NCBI RefSeq assembly: GCF_006539725.1
Contig: NZ_BJNO01000016.1
Location: 1-64,000 of the forward strand
DNA length: 64,000 nt
Reading direction: 5' to 3'
DNA from: Klebsiella terrigena
Lineage (GTDB): Bacteria > Pseudomonadota > Gammaproteobacteria > Enterobacterales > Enterobacteriaceae
The translations under genes and the position numbers were made by a program. The number at the start of each line of letters is the position of its first letter. The stretch's first letter is position 1. The notes below the pieces were generated by a model. It was not told the DNA's origin. It did no database searches and was given only the letters and a program-made list of their open reading frames with translations. Below, piece after piece: positions 35,898-44,082 of this stretch.

Positions 35898-36806
35898 TTA
35901 TTTTGTTACGCTGTTTTGCTGGCCGGTCAGGCGGTCGTAAACTTTAAAGAGCGCCTGATTGCCGTTGGCACCTTCGCCATAGGCCTGCGCGTTTTGAAAC
36001 TGCGAGGCGACCAGCGCGGTAGCGGGGAGCGGGACCGGATGCTTCTGCGCGGCCTCCAGCACAAGACGCAGATCTTTCATCATCAGGTCGATGCGAAATC
36101 CTGCGGAGACGTCACCCTCAATCATTGCGCCACCCAGTTTGTCGAGCATCCAGGAGGCCGCCGACCCGCCCATCAGCACCTCGCGCATCTGCGGAAGATT
36201 GATATCCCAGGCGCGCGCCAGCGCTAACGCTTCGCAAATTGCCTGGATGTTGATACCACAAATCAGCTGGTTACATAGCTTTACCGTCTGCCCCGCGCCG
36301 GATGCGCCAACGTGATTGAGCGTGGTGCCCATGGCGCGCAAATAAGGCGTTGCGTGGGCAAAACCTTCGGCGCTGCCGCCCACCATGATCGTCAGATTGC
36401 CGTTTTTTGCGCCAACCGGGCCGCCGGAAACCGGCGCATCCAGCATCGTGACGCCAATGGTTGCCAGCGATTCGCTTAGCTGGCGCGTCGCGGCGGGTGC
36501 GATAGTGCTCATATCAACAAACAATTTCCCACGCGGCGGGCTGCTCAGCAGTCCGCCGGCGCCGCGCACGATCTCTTCAACCTGCGGGGTGTCTGGCAGC
36601 ATGGAGATGACGATATCGGCATCAATGATAGCGCTGGAAAGATCGCTGACGACGTCCACGCCGTACGGGCGTAGCGCATCGCCTGCCGCTGCGACAACAT
36701 CAAACGCGCGAACGGTAAAACCCGCCTGTGCCAGATTGCGCGCCATCTCGCGGCCCATGACGCCAAGTCCAATAAACCCGACAATGCCGGAAGTGCTGTT
36801 ACTCAT
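35898..36806 (-). CDS. Beta-hydroxyacid dehydrogenase (3-hydroxyisobutyrate/tartronate semialdehyde reductase group)
   Basis: 302 residues. The N-terminal NAD loop is GFIGLGVMGREMARNL, the substrate site is DAPVSGGPVGAKNG, and the catalytic Lys lies in GAGQTVKLCNQLICG. The C-terminal helical domain has the usual KDLRLVLEAA. These enzymes interconvert 3-hydroxy acids and semialdehydes. Next to an RpiB-like isomerase it fits a sugar-acid route such as oxidation of a tetronate, but the exact substrate is unknown. Confidence 0.82.
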   Translation of the reverse strand: MSNSTSGIVGFIGLGVMGREMARNLAQAGFTVRAFDVVAAAGDALRPYGVDVVSDLSSAIIDADIVISMLPDTPQVEEIVRGAGGLLSSPPRGKLFVDMSTIAPAATRQLSESLATIGVTMLDAPVSGGPVGAKNGNLTIMVGGSAEGFAHATPYLRAMGTTLNHVGASGAGQTVKLCNQLICGINIQAICEALALARAWDINLPQMREVLMGGSAASWMLDKLGGAMIEGDVSAGFRIDLMMKDLRLVLEAAQKHPVPLPATALVASQFQNAQAYGEGANGNQALFKVYDRLTGQQNSVTK

Positions 36807-36827
36807 CGTTATGCTCCAGGTTGATGG

Positions 36828-37274
36828 TTAGTTAAGTTGTTCCAGCTGAGCGAGCTTCGCGACGCGACGAACAAAGTCGTCGTCATGCACAAACTTCGCT
36901 TCGAGGAAGGCAAGAATCAGATCGCGAGCAAGCCACGGCCCGACAATTTGCGCCCCCACGCACATGACGTTGACGTCGTCATGCTCCACCGACTGGTGCG
37001 CGGAGTGCACGTCATGGCAGACCGCCGCGCGGATCCCTTTGACTTTGTTAGCGGCGATAACCGCCCCGACGCCGGTGCCACAGACCAGAATGCCGCGCCG
37101 ATCCGCGCTGCCGCGCACCTTGCTGCATAGCGCCAGGGCGATATCCGGAAAATCAACCGGTTCGGGGTCGTGGCTGCCAACATCGTCAATCTGATATCCG
37201 GCCTGATGCAGCCACTGCTTAAGCTCCTGCTTGAGGTGAAATCCTGCGTGGTCACTGCCAATCACAATCTGCAT
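36828..37274 (-). CDS. RpiB/LacAB-family sugar-phosphate isomerase
   Basis: 148 residues. The SDHAGFHLKQEL start, ILVCGTGVGAVIAANKVKGIRAAVCHD (active Cys in CGTG) and VEHDDVNVMCVGAQIVGP match RpiB. Besides ribose 5-phosphate isomerase, paralogues act on tetrulose phosphates (erythritol and threonate/erythronate pathways). It lies 21 bp from the dehydrogenase and 14 bp from the GntR gene. It is more likely a pathway-specific isomerase than the housekeeping enzyme. Confidence 0.85.
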   Translation of the reverse strand: MQIVIGSDHAGFHLKQELKQWLHQAGYQIDDVGSHDPEPVDFPDIALALCSKVRGSADRRGILVCGTGVGAVIAANKVKGIRAAVCHDVHSAHQSVEHDDVNVMCVGAQIVGPWLARDLILAFLEAKFVHDDDFVRRVAKLAQLEQLN

Positions 37275-37288
37275 CTGCTGTTTTCCTT

Positions 37289-38041
37289 TTACGGAGTAGT
37301 GAAGGTCGATGAACCGCTGCTGGCCTTGAGGATGGTGGCGCGACGGCGAAAATCTGAGCCAATCTCGAAGTGGCGGCCAAGTAACTCATCGGCTTTATTT
37401 TCATCACGTTCGACGATGGCGGAAAAAATGGCGCGGTGATGGTTAATGAGGAACTCTTCAATCCCCTCGACCTGAATGATCTGCTCGCGGCGGTCAAGGT
37501 GTGAACGACGCATCAACATGCTGATGGACTGATAAATATTGATAAGCGTGGGCGAACCGGATGCGGTGACGATGCTTTCGTGAAACCTGAAATCCGCTAA
37601 GGCGCCGAGCTCCGGGGTGCGGATGGTCTCAATGATTTCACCGAGACAGGCGGCCAGGCGATCGTAGTCACTTTGCGTTGCGCGGCGACAGGCTAAGCGA
37701 ACGGCCTGACGCTCAATCGCGATTCGTGCCTGCATGACGTCATCTACCACGTTGGGCTGGTGGGCAAGTACGAAAGTAAAGAATTCACCGAGAATGGAGA
37801 CATCAGGTTTGGTTATCACGGTACCAACGCCGTGGCGGATCTCCACCGCCCCGACCATGGCGAGCGCCCGCAGCGCTTCGCGCAGTACCGGCCGACTGAC
37901 GCCTAACTTTGCCGAAAGCTCGCGCTCCGGCAGAAGGCTGTCCCCGGCTTTCAGTTCGCCGTTGAGTAGCTGATCCCGCAAAAACTTTACAACTCGGTCG
38001 TAGCCGCTGCCGGCTTCTGTCTTTTCACGCCTGATTTCCAT
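37289..38041 (-). CDS. GntR/FadR-family regulator (FCD domain), first gene of the operon
   Basis: 250 residues. N-terminal winged HTH with LRDQLLNGELKAGDSLLPERELSAKLGVSRPVLREALRAL, then an FCD ligand domain (from about residue 95) with metal-binding Asp/His in FRFHESIVTASGS and NHHRAIFSAIVERD. FadR-type regulators of sugar-acid operons usually repress until the acid binds. A TGGT-AAT-ACCA site lies 24-34 bp before the start, so autoregulation of the whole operon is likely. Confidence 0.88.
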   Translation of the reverse strand: MEIRREKTEAGSGYDRVVKFLRDQLLNGELKAGDSLLPERELSAKLGVSRPVLREALRALAMVGAVEIRHGVGTVITKPDVSILGEFFTFVLAHQPNVVDDVMQARIAIERQAVRLACRRATQSDYDRLAACLGEIIETIRTPELGALADFRFHESIVTASGSPTLINIYQSISMLMRRSHLDRREQIIQVEGIEEFLINHHRAIFSAIVERDENKADELLGRHFEIGSDFRRRATILKASSGSSTFTTP

Positions 38042-38375
38042 GTGATCTCACCAGTGGTCTGTAGTGGTAATACCAATGGTAGATATGTTGATGAAATATT
38101 AACGTGATATTGATCGTTTATTGATCAGTTGTTTTTGTGATGTAACCGGCAATGAGCGGAGAAAGGTGAACGGGCCAGGGAACGTTGGCCGTATTGCGGC
38201 AGGCAGAGGCGAAGCGGACAGCTAGCGGAGAGGCTGCAGATAGCGTGCGTCGGGACTTAGCTAAACCGGGAAAAGGGTTCGCACAAGAATCATGGCGGAG
38301 CCGTCGCCCGGGCCTATCGGGCATGATGAGAGATATTAGCGAATGGAGGTCGGCCTGATTTTTTCAGGCGGCGAG
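38042..38375. other. 334-bp intergenic region
   Basis: The left end holds the promoter and operator of the GntR operon. The rest (about 38110-38375) has no recognisable gene; a short minus frame at 38118-38324 is probably spurious. It lies before the stop of the minus-strand YafY-like gene, and no clear terminator was found. Confidence 0.4.
38065..38075. promoter_or_regulatory. TGGTAATACCA, FadR-type operator upstream of the GntR-led operon
   Basis: A perfect TGGT-N3-ACCA dyad, the known consensus of FCD-group GntR regulators. An ACCA-G-TGGT element at about 38050-38058 is a second possible half-site pair. It lies just before the GntR start. Confidence 0.7.
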
Positions 38376-39098
38376 TTAACCTCCCTTCCCTCGAACATTC
38401 TCTGCATTGAACTGTCTCATCTCATTATCCCGCCAGCGTTCCCAACGGTTCCTGAGTTCACTCCTGCTGGAGCCAATATCTTCATTCAATATCGTCGCCT
38501 GGCGTATGCGCTCAGCCCGGAAGTGACGAAAGCCGCCGCGTAGCTCGCACCAGCTAATGAGGAGACAGCAGTTCTGGTCATAGCCCAACACCACCGGCCA
38601 AACGATTCTTTGAGTGATGTCACCGGAGCTGGAGCAGTAATCCAGCAACAGCTTTTTTCCTTCCCGAATGGCGATACGTATATTCCGCGTATCGGGTTTG
38701 AACCTGTCAGACTCATCCGGCTTTATCCCTACTGCCGAATAAGATAAACAACCGAGCAGCCGCGCGGGAACTACCGAGGCGATTTTTGCCAGCACGTCGC
38801 TGGCATTATTCGCCAGCGTCGCATCCGGTAAGCGCCGCACCAGTTCCGCGCCAAGAAAGATGGCTTCCAGCTCCTCGGCCGTAAACATCAAAAGAGGCAT
38901 GTTGTAGTCTGAACTTAAAATATAGCCCGCCCCCGCCTCCCCCTCTACCGGCACCCTTTGTCCGGCGAGATCCGCCATATCCCGATAAATGGTTCGCTTT
39001 GAGACTTCAAGCTCTTCGGCCAGTTTCGCCGCGGTGACTGGAAGCGTCGAACGCCTGAGTATCTGGAGAATCTGGAACAACCTGTCTGCACGCCGCAT
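38376..39098 (-). CDS. YafY-like WYL-domain transcriptional regulator
   Basis: 240 residues. N-terminal HTH_11 (RRADRLFQILQILRRS, then TAAKLAEELEVSKRTIYRDMADL) and a WYL-type domain: RIAIREGKKLLLDYCSSSGDITQRIVWPVVLGYD, with FRHFRAERIRQATIL. The family senses ligands or nucleic acids and often represses divergent genes. The frame is open to 39176, but the ATG at 39098 has AGGA 7 nt upstream and gives the usual start. It is divergent from the VOC gene at 39191, its probable target. Confidence 0.82.
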   Translation of the reverse strand: MRRADRLFQILQILRRSTLPVTAAKLAEELEVSKRTIYRDMADLAGQRVPVEGEAGAGYILSSDYNMPLLMFTAEELEAIFLGAELVRRLPDATLANNASDVLAKIASVVPARLLGCLSYSAVGIKPDESDRFKPDTRNIRIAIREGKKLLLDYCSSSGDITQRIVWPVVLGYDQNCCLLISWCELRGGFRHFRAERIRQATILNEDIGSSRSELRNRWERWRDNEMRQFNAENVRGKGG

Positions 39099-39190
39099 TT
39101 TTTCATCCTGTTGCCACCACGCTGTCAGCATACCTGAGTAAAGATATTTTTCAGAGGCCGCGCTATTCGCCGCCATAATGGAGCATCGCT

Positions 39191-39589
39191 ATGAAATTTG
39201 TCTCTGTCCGCCTGATTGCGCAAAACATCAAAGACGTTGTGCAGTTTTATGAATTAGTTACCCGCAGCAAGGCTGACTGGTTAGCCCCGGTTTTTGCCGA
39301 AATCGTCACGCCGGTCGCCGTTATCGCCATAGGTAGCGTTGAGACGGTAGCGCTGTTTAAAGAGGGCAGCGCCCAGCCCGCACTTAATCGCTCGGTAATT
39401 TTGGAGTTCAGGGTAGAAGATGTCGATGCCGAATTTAATCGCTTAAAAGAGCACATCGAAGTGGTTCATCCCCCGAAAGATTTACCCTGGGGAAACAGGA
39501 CGGCGCAGTTTCGCGATCCTGAAGGCACGTTGATCTCACTTTATACTCCGGTAACGGAGGCGGCGAAAACGCGCTTTAATCGGGGATAA
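39191..39589 (+). CDS. VOC/glyoxalase-family protein
   Basis: 132 residues, two beta-alpha-beta-beta-beta units. Marks are VRLIAQNIKDVVQFYELVTR, VILEFRVEDVDAEFNRLKE and RTAQFRDPEGTLISLYTPV (the family's metal-site Glu region). Members are dioxygenases, isomerases or antibiotic-binding proteins. The divergent WYL regulator probably controls it. GGAG lies 8 nt before the ATG. Confidence 0.8.
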   Translation: MKFVSVRLIAQNIKDVVQFYELVTRSKADWLAPVFAEIVTPVAVIAIGSVETVALFKEGSAQPALNRSVILEFRVEDVDAEFNRLKEHIEVVHPPKDLPWGNRTAQFRDPEGTLISLYTPVTEAAKTRFNRG

Positions 39590-39610
39590 GAGGAAGGTAA
39601 ACCGATAAGA

Positions 39611-39642
39611 AGCTCTCCCGTCAAAAGAAAGATGGGAGAGCT
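39611..39642. terminator. Hairpin between convergent VOC and GyrI-like genes
   Basis: AGCTCTCCC and GGGAGAGCT with a 14-nt A-rich loop, 21 bp after the VOC stop. No T tract; probable bidirectional terminator. Confidence 0.45.
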
Positions 39643-39696
39643 GCTCGGGAAAGTCTCACGCCTGAGGCGACGACGAACAGGGCCGGCCGAATCAGT

Positions 39697-40173
39697 TTAT
39701 TTCAGCGGCAAATAGATATCCGTGAGCAATTCATGTTCCGCCACCTCATGGACAAAGTTGTGGTAGTGAAAGAAAAGCGGGAAATCGCGCAGCTCTTCTC
39801 CGCTGCCGGGCAGCCAATCGCGATACAGGGCCTGCGCCAGCCCGGTTAACGCATCGTGCGATCCCTGATGGCGCAGCACCGCGCATCGACCCGCGGGGAT
39901 GTCGCTATTAACCACCCCGAAGCGATTGTCTTCGGCAATCGGTGAGGTTACCGTTCCGCAAATATGGAACGCAAATTCATCCGACGGCGTTGTAGCCGGA
40001 TCGTCCGGAGCAAGACCGTACGTCTGGCTGCTGGCAACGGGAGAATAGCCCGTGGTTTTTCGCCACTCAATAAAGCGGGCCGCAGTTTCGTTTATGAGCT
40101 CCGGCTGTCCATAATGAGTCAGCATGGCGACTGATGACGCGGGAAAATTGACGATCTTGACCTGGCCTTGCAT
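39697..40173 (-). CDS. GyrI-like/AraC effector-binding-domain protein
   Basis: 158 residues, all one GyrI-like small-molecule-binding domain, as in SbmC/YeeB and the C-terminus of Rob. Marks are AMLTHYGQPELINETAARFIEWRKTTGYSP, FGVVNSDIPAGRCAVLRHQGSHDALT and FHYHNFVHEVAEHELLTDIYLPLK. No DNA-binding domain is present. Such stand-alone proteins bind or modify drugs. Independent monocistronic gene. Confidence 0.78.
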   Translation of the reverse strand: MQGQVKIVNFPASSVAMLTHYGQPELINETAARFIEWRKTTGYSPVASSQTYGLAPDDPATTPSDEFAFHICGTVTSPIAEDNRFGVVNSDIPAGRCAVLRHQGSHDALTGLAQALYRDWLPGSGEELRDFPLFFHYHNFVHEVAEHELLTDIYLPLK

Positions 40174-40298
40174 CGTTTGTCTCCTGGCTTTATAGGGTTC
40201 GGAATGACGGTCTGATTAGTAGTAGCTTCGTGGCCCGGTCCGGTTTACTTTATTGCTATTAGCCAGGAGCCGCTCAGAGGCGAAACGGAGATAACGCT

Positions 40299-40631
40299 TT
40301 GAAAACCGTCGAGATACTGCAGTACATCCTACGCAAAGGCACCGGAGCCACTTTTCACGCCATCATGCAGGACATCAGCGTTCCCCTACACCAACGACAC
40401 GGGATCGATGTCGTGTCATTTGGCAACTCGCTACATGACCCGGATTGCTACTACCTGATGCGCGCCTTTGATAATCCTGAAAGCATGGCTACGGTTCTCG
40501 ATTCTTTTTACGCCAGCGCTGACTGGCGCAACGGCCCACGCGAAGAGATCATTCACAACATTGAAACCAGCTTGAAAACAGTGATAAACCTGCCGCCGGA
40601 AAGCGTAGACGGGCTGCGGGTACAATCGTAG
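40299..40631 (+). CDS. NIPSNAP-family protein
   Basis: A 110-residue ferredoxin-like dimeric alpha+beta barrel protein: EILQYILRKGTGATFHAIMQ, DVVSFGNSLHDPDCYYLMRAFDNPE and DSFYASADWRNGPREEIIHNIE match NIPSNAP (PF07978). The function of bacterial members is poorly known. The start is a TTG at 40299 with GGAG 8 nt upstream; no in-frame ATG fits. Confidence 0.78.
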   Translation: MKTVEILQYILRKGTGATFHAIMQDISVPLHQRHGIDVVSFGNSLHDPDCYYLMRAFDNPESMATVLDSFYASADWRNGPREEIIHNIETSLKTVINLPPESVDGLRVQS

Positions 40632-40729
40632 GTTATCGTCTTCGCCAGACATTTTGAGCGTCGCCAAATTTTGAGCCGCCGCGGACATCCGCTCGTTTAT
40701 TCGCCATTGTCGATTAAGTACACGCGTGG

Positions 40730-41215
40730 TTAGGCTTGTTTCTTCTCGTTCCACGCGTCAGAGTGAAGAATATTACCGTCTTTATAGAGATGAGTGATTT
40801 TCTCATAACTCAGAGAAACATCTTCCATGTGTCCTGTACCTGTTACGTCGCGGGTGTCGTGCATCAGCGGGCTATGGCTAACCACTTTCACATTTTCCAA
40901 AGCGATCGTGTAGTAAATTTCCTCCTGTCCATTGTAGTTTATTCTGTAGAACTGAAATTCAGCACTTTTAAGCGTCTGGCCTGTTGCAACGGCTTTAAAC
41001 AGGTAAGGTGATGAACTATCGATCTCTTTGGTGAAATTAAAAGAGCAGTGTTGACGGGAACCAGTAATTTTACCAGTAAGAGGATCTGTAGGAATAACCA
41101 CGCCATGTTGCAAGCTGCGTAGCTCTATACTTCCATCCCTTCCGTGAACATCACAAGATCCCATAATCTGCGATCCGCCATCATCTTTTAAAATTAGGTG
41201 AACAGGTACAGCCAT
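40730..41215 (-). CDS. hcp: Hcp, type VI secretion tube protein (orphan)
   Basis: 161 residues. Marks of enterobacterial Hcp are PVHLILKDDGGSQIMGSCDV, a conserved SRQHCSFNFTKEIDSSSPYLFKAVATGQTLKSAEFQFYRI and HLYKDGNILHSDAWNE at the end. Hcp hexamers form the tube of T6SS and can carry effectors inside. No other T6SS core genes (tss/vgrG) are in the window, so it would depend on a system elsewhere. It is the third gene of a tight minus-strand cassette and AT-richer than the backbone. Confidence 0.85.
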   Translation of the reverse strand: MAVPVHLILKDDGGSQIMGSCDVHGRDGSIELRSLQHGVVIPTDPLTGKITGSRQHCSFNFTKEIDSSSPYLFKAVATGQTLKSAEFQFYRINYNGQEEIYYTIALENVKVVSHSPLMHDTRDVTGTGHMEDVSLSYEKITHLYKDGNILHSDAWNEKKQA

Positions 41216-41233
41216 TTATTAAGCTCCTTGTAA

Positions 41234-41560
41234 TTAGTCGTACAACCATTTCCCGGCTTTAGCCGATTCTGCAAACATTCTTACAGTAAGAGGTTTTGAT
41301 ATTTGTTTTACTGGTTTATCAGTGAACCATTTTCTAAAGAACCACGTATGAAACCACGGATAATATTTTTCGTAATTCATTACTGATACATCAACATGAA
41401 ATACCTCATCGTATTTATCAATACAGCAAATTAAATCATCATCATCAGCATAATCTTGCAATACGTCGTCCAGTTCCAACGGTATTAGTTTTCCTGAGAA
41501 AGTACCCAACACAGGCAGCTCATTACGGAAAAACTCTAATACTTCCTGATCCGTTACCAT
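41234..41560 (-). CDS. DUF1493-family protein
   Basis: 108 residues, acidic. Start and end are typical of DUF1493 (EVLEFFRNELPVLG near the N-terminus; KPLTVRMFAESAKAGKWLYD at the C-terminus, WF-rich centre). The family is widespread in enterobacteria, of unknown function, and often near contact-dependent or T6SS cargo genes. Its start overlaps the end of the preceding gene by 7 bp and Hcp follows 18 bp on. The position between a small membrane protein and Hcp makes an immunity or adaptor role possible, by inference only. Confidence 0.78.
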   Translation of the reverse strand: MVTDQEVLEFFRNELPVLGTFSGKLIPLELDDVLQDYADDDDLICCIDKYDEVFHVDVSVMNYEKYYPWFHTWFFRKWFTDKPVKQISKPLTVRMFAESAKAGKWLYD

Positions 41561-42003
41561 ATGCGATCTTTCTCATGAGCAATGGTGTTATAGTCTCGAA
41601 CAGTTTTATAAACGATCTGACTAACATCACTTGCAAGAATCACCCAACCGATTACAGGAAAGCCACGACCTACGAAAGCTCCTAAATTACTTACGTACTT
41701 TGGTTTAAGCGTTGCTATGCTGGCTTCTGTCAATGTGGGAAGTCTGATCGGTAATTCAACGTTAAGATACTGGCGTAAGTATTTAGAGGCTATAGAGGTT
41801 CCTTGAGTCGCCCCATAAGGTTTGCCCCTTGTCTTTAACAGTGGTAACCCCAGTATGATGCAACTCAATGCCAGAAGGTCTGTAACCCCTCCAAACTGCT
41901 CGTTTGTCTTGTCCAGAAAGAGCCAAAAGAACAATTCACCCGCTGAAATGTTATCGATCCCTTTGTAGAAGTACGTTCCGTTAAGCTCTTCCACTGTATC
42001 CAT
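41554..42003 (-). CDS. Hypothetical small membrane protein, first gene of the Hcp cassette
   Basis: 149 residues, no family recognised. Two hydrophobic stretches are visible: about residues 40-55 (DLLALSCIILGLPLL) and about 113-128 (GFPVIGWVILASDVSQIV), with a soluble middle. The order membrane protein, DUF1493, Hcp with overlapping ends suggests a co-translated unit. A T6SS cargo with its immunity protein is one reading; a housekeeping membrane protein is another. Confidence 0.6.
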   Translation of the reverse strand: MDTVEELNGTYFYKGIDNISAGELFFWLFLDKTNEQFGGVTDLLALSCIILGLPLLKTRGKPYGATQGTSIASKYLRQYLNVELPIRLPTLTEASIATLKPKYVSNLGAFVGRGFPVIGWVILASDVSQIVYKTVRDYNTIAHEKDRIW

Positions 42004-42177
42004 CAGTAACCCTATACTTTCTATTGGTTTGCTTATTTATCGTACTCCTACGCAATCAGAGAGGGGGAAGATTTCTTCCACGAAACTTCTGATTTTTAGG
42101 CAATAGAAGCCATAAAGCCTCATTGGTGATACAGCGACAAGCGGGGCGTAGCGATTTTCTTGTGTTGGTACTTCGTC

Positions 42178-42194
42178 GTTCATTGGTAGAACGA
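42178..42194 (+). repeat. Inverted tRNA-Gly D-arm fragment
   Basis: GTTCATTGGTAGAACGA matches the D-arm region of the neighbouring tRNA-Gly(CCC) at 16 of 17 bases, but on the opposite strand. It lies between the Hcp cassette and the tRNA. It may be the scar of an integration event or chance in a short motif. Confidence 0.45.
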
Positions 42195-42270
42195 TCGCGA
42201 CAACTTATCTAAGGTAACTTGTTGAAAGAAAAATGAGTTTTATTGAGGTTTTGCTACAAAGGGGGAAATC

Positions 42271-42344
42271 TGGAGCGGGCGAAGGGAATCGAACCCTCGT
42301 ATAGAGCTTGGGAAGCTCTCGTTCTACCATTGAACTACGCCCGC
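42271..42344 (-). tRNA. glyU: tRNA-Gly (anticodon CCC)
   Basis: 74 nt on the minus strand. Acceptor stem GCGGGCG/CGCCCGC with encoded CCA (42271-42273), D-arm AGTTCAATGGTAGAACG, anticodon stem AGAGC/GCTCT with loop TTCCCAA (anticodon CCC), T-arm GGGTTCGATTCCC. In E. coli glyU lies next to ygeR, as here. The DNA beyond its 3' end holds the Hcp cassette, a common position for islands. Confidence 0.95.
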
Positions 42345-42424
42345 AAAGAGGTGCGAGGGTCATTATAGACCTTACGCACCGTCTGACAAGACTGAACCAT
42401 GCTAACTGCTGATAAAATAACCCG

Positions 42425-43144
42425 TTAGCACTTAGGCTTACTGCCCTGCGGCGGTAAATAGCGCTGCGGATCGATGGCCGTGGCCCGGTAGCGTATCTGG
42501 AAGTGCAGGCGCACGGAGTCAGCATCGGTGCTGCCCATCGTGGCGATCTGCTGGCCTATCTTCACGCTCTGGCCGTTATTGACCATCATTTTATCGTTGT
42601 GCGCGTAGGCGCTGATGTAATCATCGCTGTGCTTAATCATGATCAGATTACCGTAGCCGCGCAGCTGGCTGCCGACGTACACCACCTTCCCTGCTCCGGC
42701 CGCATACACCGGTTGGCCGCGCGTACCGGCGATATCAATGCCCTTATTGCCGCCATCGTTTGAGGAATAAGGCAGTATCACCTTACCGCTGGCCGGCCAG
42801 CGCCAGCAGCGCTGCCCCACCGGCGGCCACGACACCTGCGGCAGAGCGGCCGGCGGCTTAGCCGCTGCGGTGCGGGTCGCGCTGCTTTTCTTCGCGCTCT
42901 TTCCGCCGCTCGTCCCCGAGGCGCTGTTCAGCTTCAGACGCTGTCCCACTTCGATGGTGTAGGGCGGCGAAAGATTATTCAGCCGGGCCAGATCTTTGAC
43001 GCTGGTGCCGGTGGTGCGGGAAATACGGTACAGCGTATCACCGCGTTTAACGGTATAGGCGGAACCAGAATCAGATGAACTGGAGCATCCGGCAATCACC
43101 AGGCTGCTAACCAACATCATCGTGATATAAAAGCGTTTTCTCAT
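42425..43144 (-). CDS. ygeR: YgeR/ActS, LysM-M23 (LytM) lipoprotein, amidase activator
   Basis: 239 residues. A lipoprotein signal ends in VIAGC (about residue 19), followed by SSSSDSG, a LysM domain (YTVKRGDTLYRISRTTGTSVKDLARLNNL), a flexible Ser/Lys/Ala linker, and a C-terminal M23 domain (GGNKGIDIAGTRGQPVYAAGAGKVVYVG) without a full HxxxD/HxH zinc set. Such degenerate LytM factors activate cell-wall amidases; in E. coli ActS acts mainly on AmiC. Start at 43144 has AGGA upstream. Confidence 0.88.
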   Translation of the reverse strand: MRKRFYITMMLVSSLVIAGCSSSSDSGSAYTVKRGDTLYRISRTTGTSVKDLARLNNLSPPYTIEVGQRLKLNSASGTSGGKSAKKSSATRTAAAKPPAALPQVSWPPVGQRCWRWPASGKVILPYSSNDGGNKGIDIAGTRGQPVYAAGAGKVVYVGSQLRGYGNLIMIKHSDDYISAYAHNDKMMVNNGQSVKIGQQIATMGSTDADSVRLHFQIRYRATAIDPQRYLPPQGSKPKC

Positions 43145-43413
43145 CAGGCGTCCTGCACTCAACACAAACTTTCACCTCGTCAGAATGGACGAATATCATA
43201 CCAGCCCATAGCCGGATCCCCAATCGATACGCCTCTTATCCTTAAGGATTAAACACCCCGCTGACAGCCGCCAATATCGCGCCCTGCCGCTGTCCGCCAG
43301 GCTCCTGGGCTTGTTTTGGTAATGCCTTTCGTCCGCGAATGGTCTACCCTAACGGCCTGAGTACATGGCCCGGCGGGTTTGTACCGGGTCATTTATTATT
43401 TTCAGGAGTCGTT

Positions 43414-43959
43414 ATGACCGGGGAACACGTCATTTTGCTGGACGAGCAGGATAAGCCTGCCGGCATGCTGGAAAAGTATGCCGCCCACACCTTCAATACC
43501 CCACTGCACCTCGCGTTTTCCTGCTGGCTGTTTGACGCACGGGGCCAGCTGCTGGTCACCCGGCGCTCGCTGGAGAAGAAAGCCTGGCCGGGAGTCTGGA
43601 CGAATTCGGTCTGCGGACACCCTCAGGAGGGCGAAACCTTCGAGCAGGCCGTCACGCGGCGCAGCCGCTTTGAGCTCGGCGCCGAAATCACCGCTATCGC
43701 GCCGGTCGCGCCGCAGTTCCGCTACCGGGCCGTGGCCCCCAACGGCATCGTCGAAAACGAAGTCTGCCCGGTATACGCAGCGCGCGTCATCGGCCCGCTG
43801 CGGCCGAATAGCGATGAGGTCATGGACTATCAATGGTGCCCGCTGCAGGACCTGCTCAACGCGCTGGCAATAACGCCGTGGGCCTTTAGCCCGTGGATGG
43901 TGCTGGAGGCCACGGATGCGGGTGCGGCGCTGCAAGACTACGCCGCGTCGCTGCGCTGA
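43414..43959 (+). CDS. idi: Isopentenyl-diphosphate delta-isomerase, type I
   Basis: 181 residues, Nudix-fold enzyme that interconverts IPP and DMAPP for isoprenoid synthesis. Metal and catalytic residues are visible: [14 protein letters not shown] start, [13 protein letters not shown], catalytic Cys in [12 protein letters not shown], and Glu in [11 protein letters not shown]. The frame is open to 43339, but the ATG at 43414 has CAGGAG 5 nt upstream and gives the normal length. It is convergent with lysS. Confidence 0.92.
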   Translation: MTGEHVILLDEQDKPAGMLEKYAAHTFNTPLHLAFSCWLFDARGQLLVTRRSLEKKAWPGVWTNSVCGHPQEGETFEQAVTRRSRFELGAEITAIAPVAPQFRYRAVAPNGIVENEVCPVYAARVIGPLRPNSDEVMDYQWCPLQDLLNALAITPWAFSPWMVLEATDAGAALQDYAASLR

Positions 43960-44028
43960 CGGCCGCCCTACCGTACGTAAGCGCCTCCTCGAGCGGCCAT
44001 TGCAGAGGCTCTCGGCAGCACCCATAAA

Positions 44029-44056
44029 AAAACCCCGGCACGCAGGCCGGGGTTTT
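44029..44056. terminator. Bidirectional terminator between idi and lysS
   Basis: AAAACCCCGGC-ACGCAG-GCCGGGGTTTT: an 11-bp stem with A-tract and T-tract flanks, 70 bp after idi and 27 bp after the lysS stop. A strong intrinsic terminator for both genes. Confidence 0.9.
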
Positions 44057-44082
44057 GTCGTTCGCGGTGGTCGCAGTCGGTC

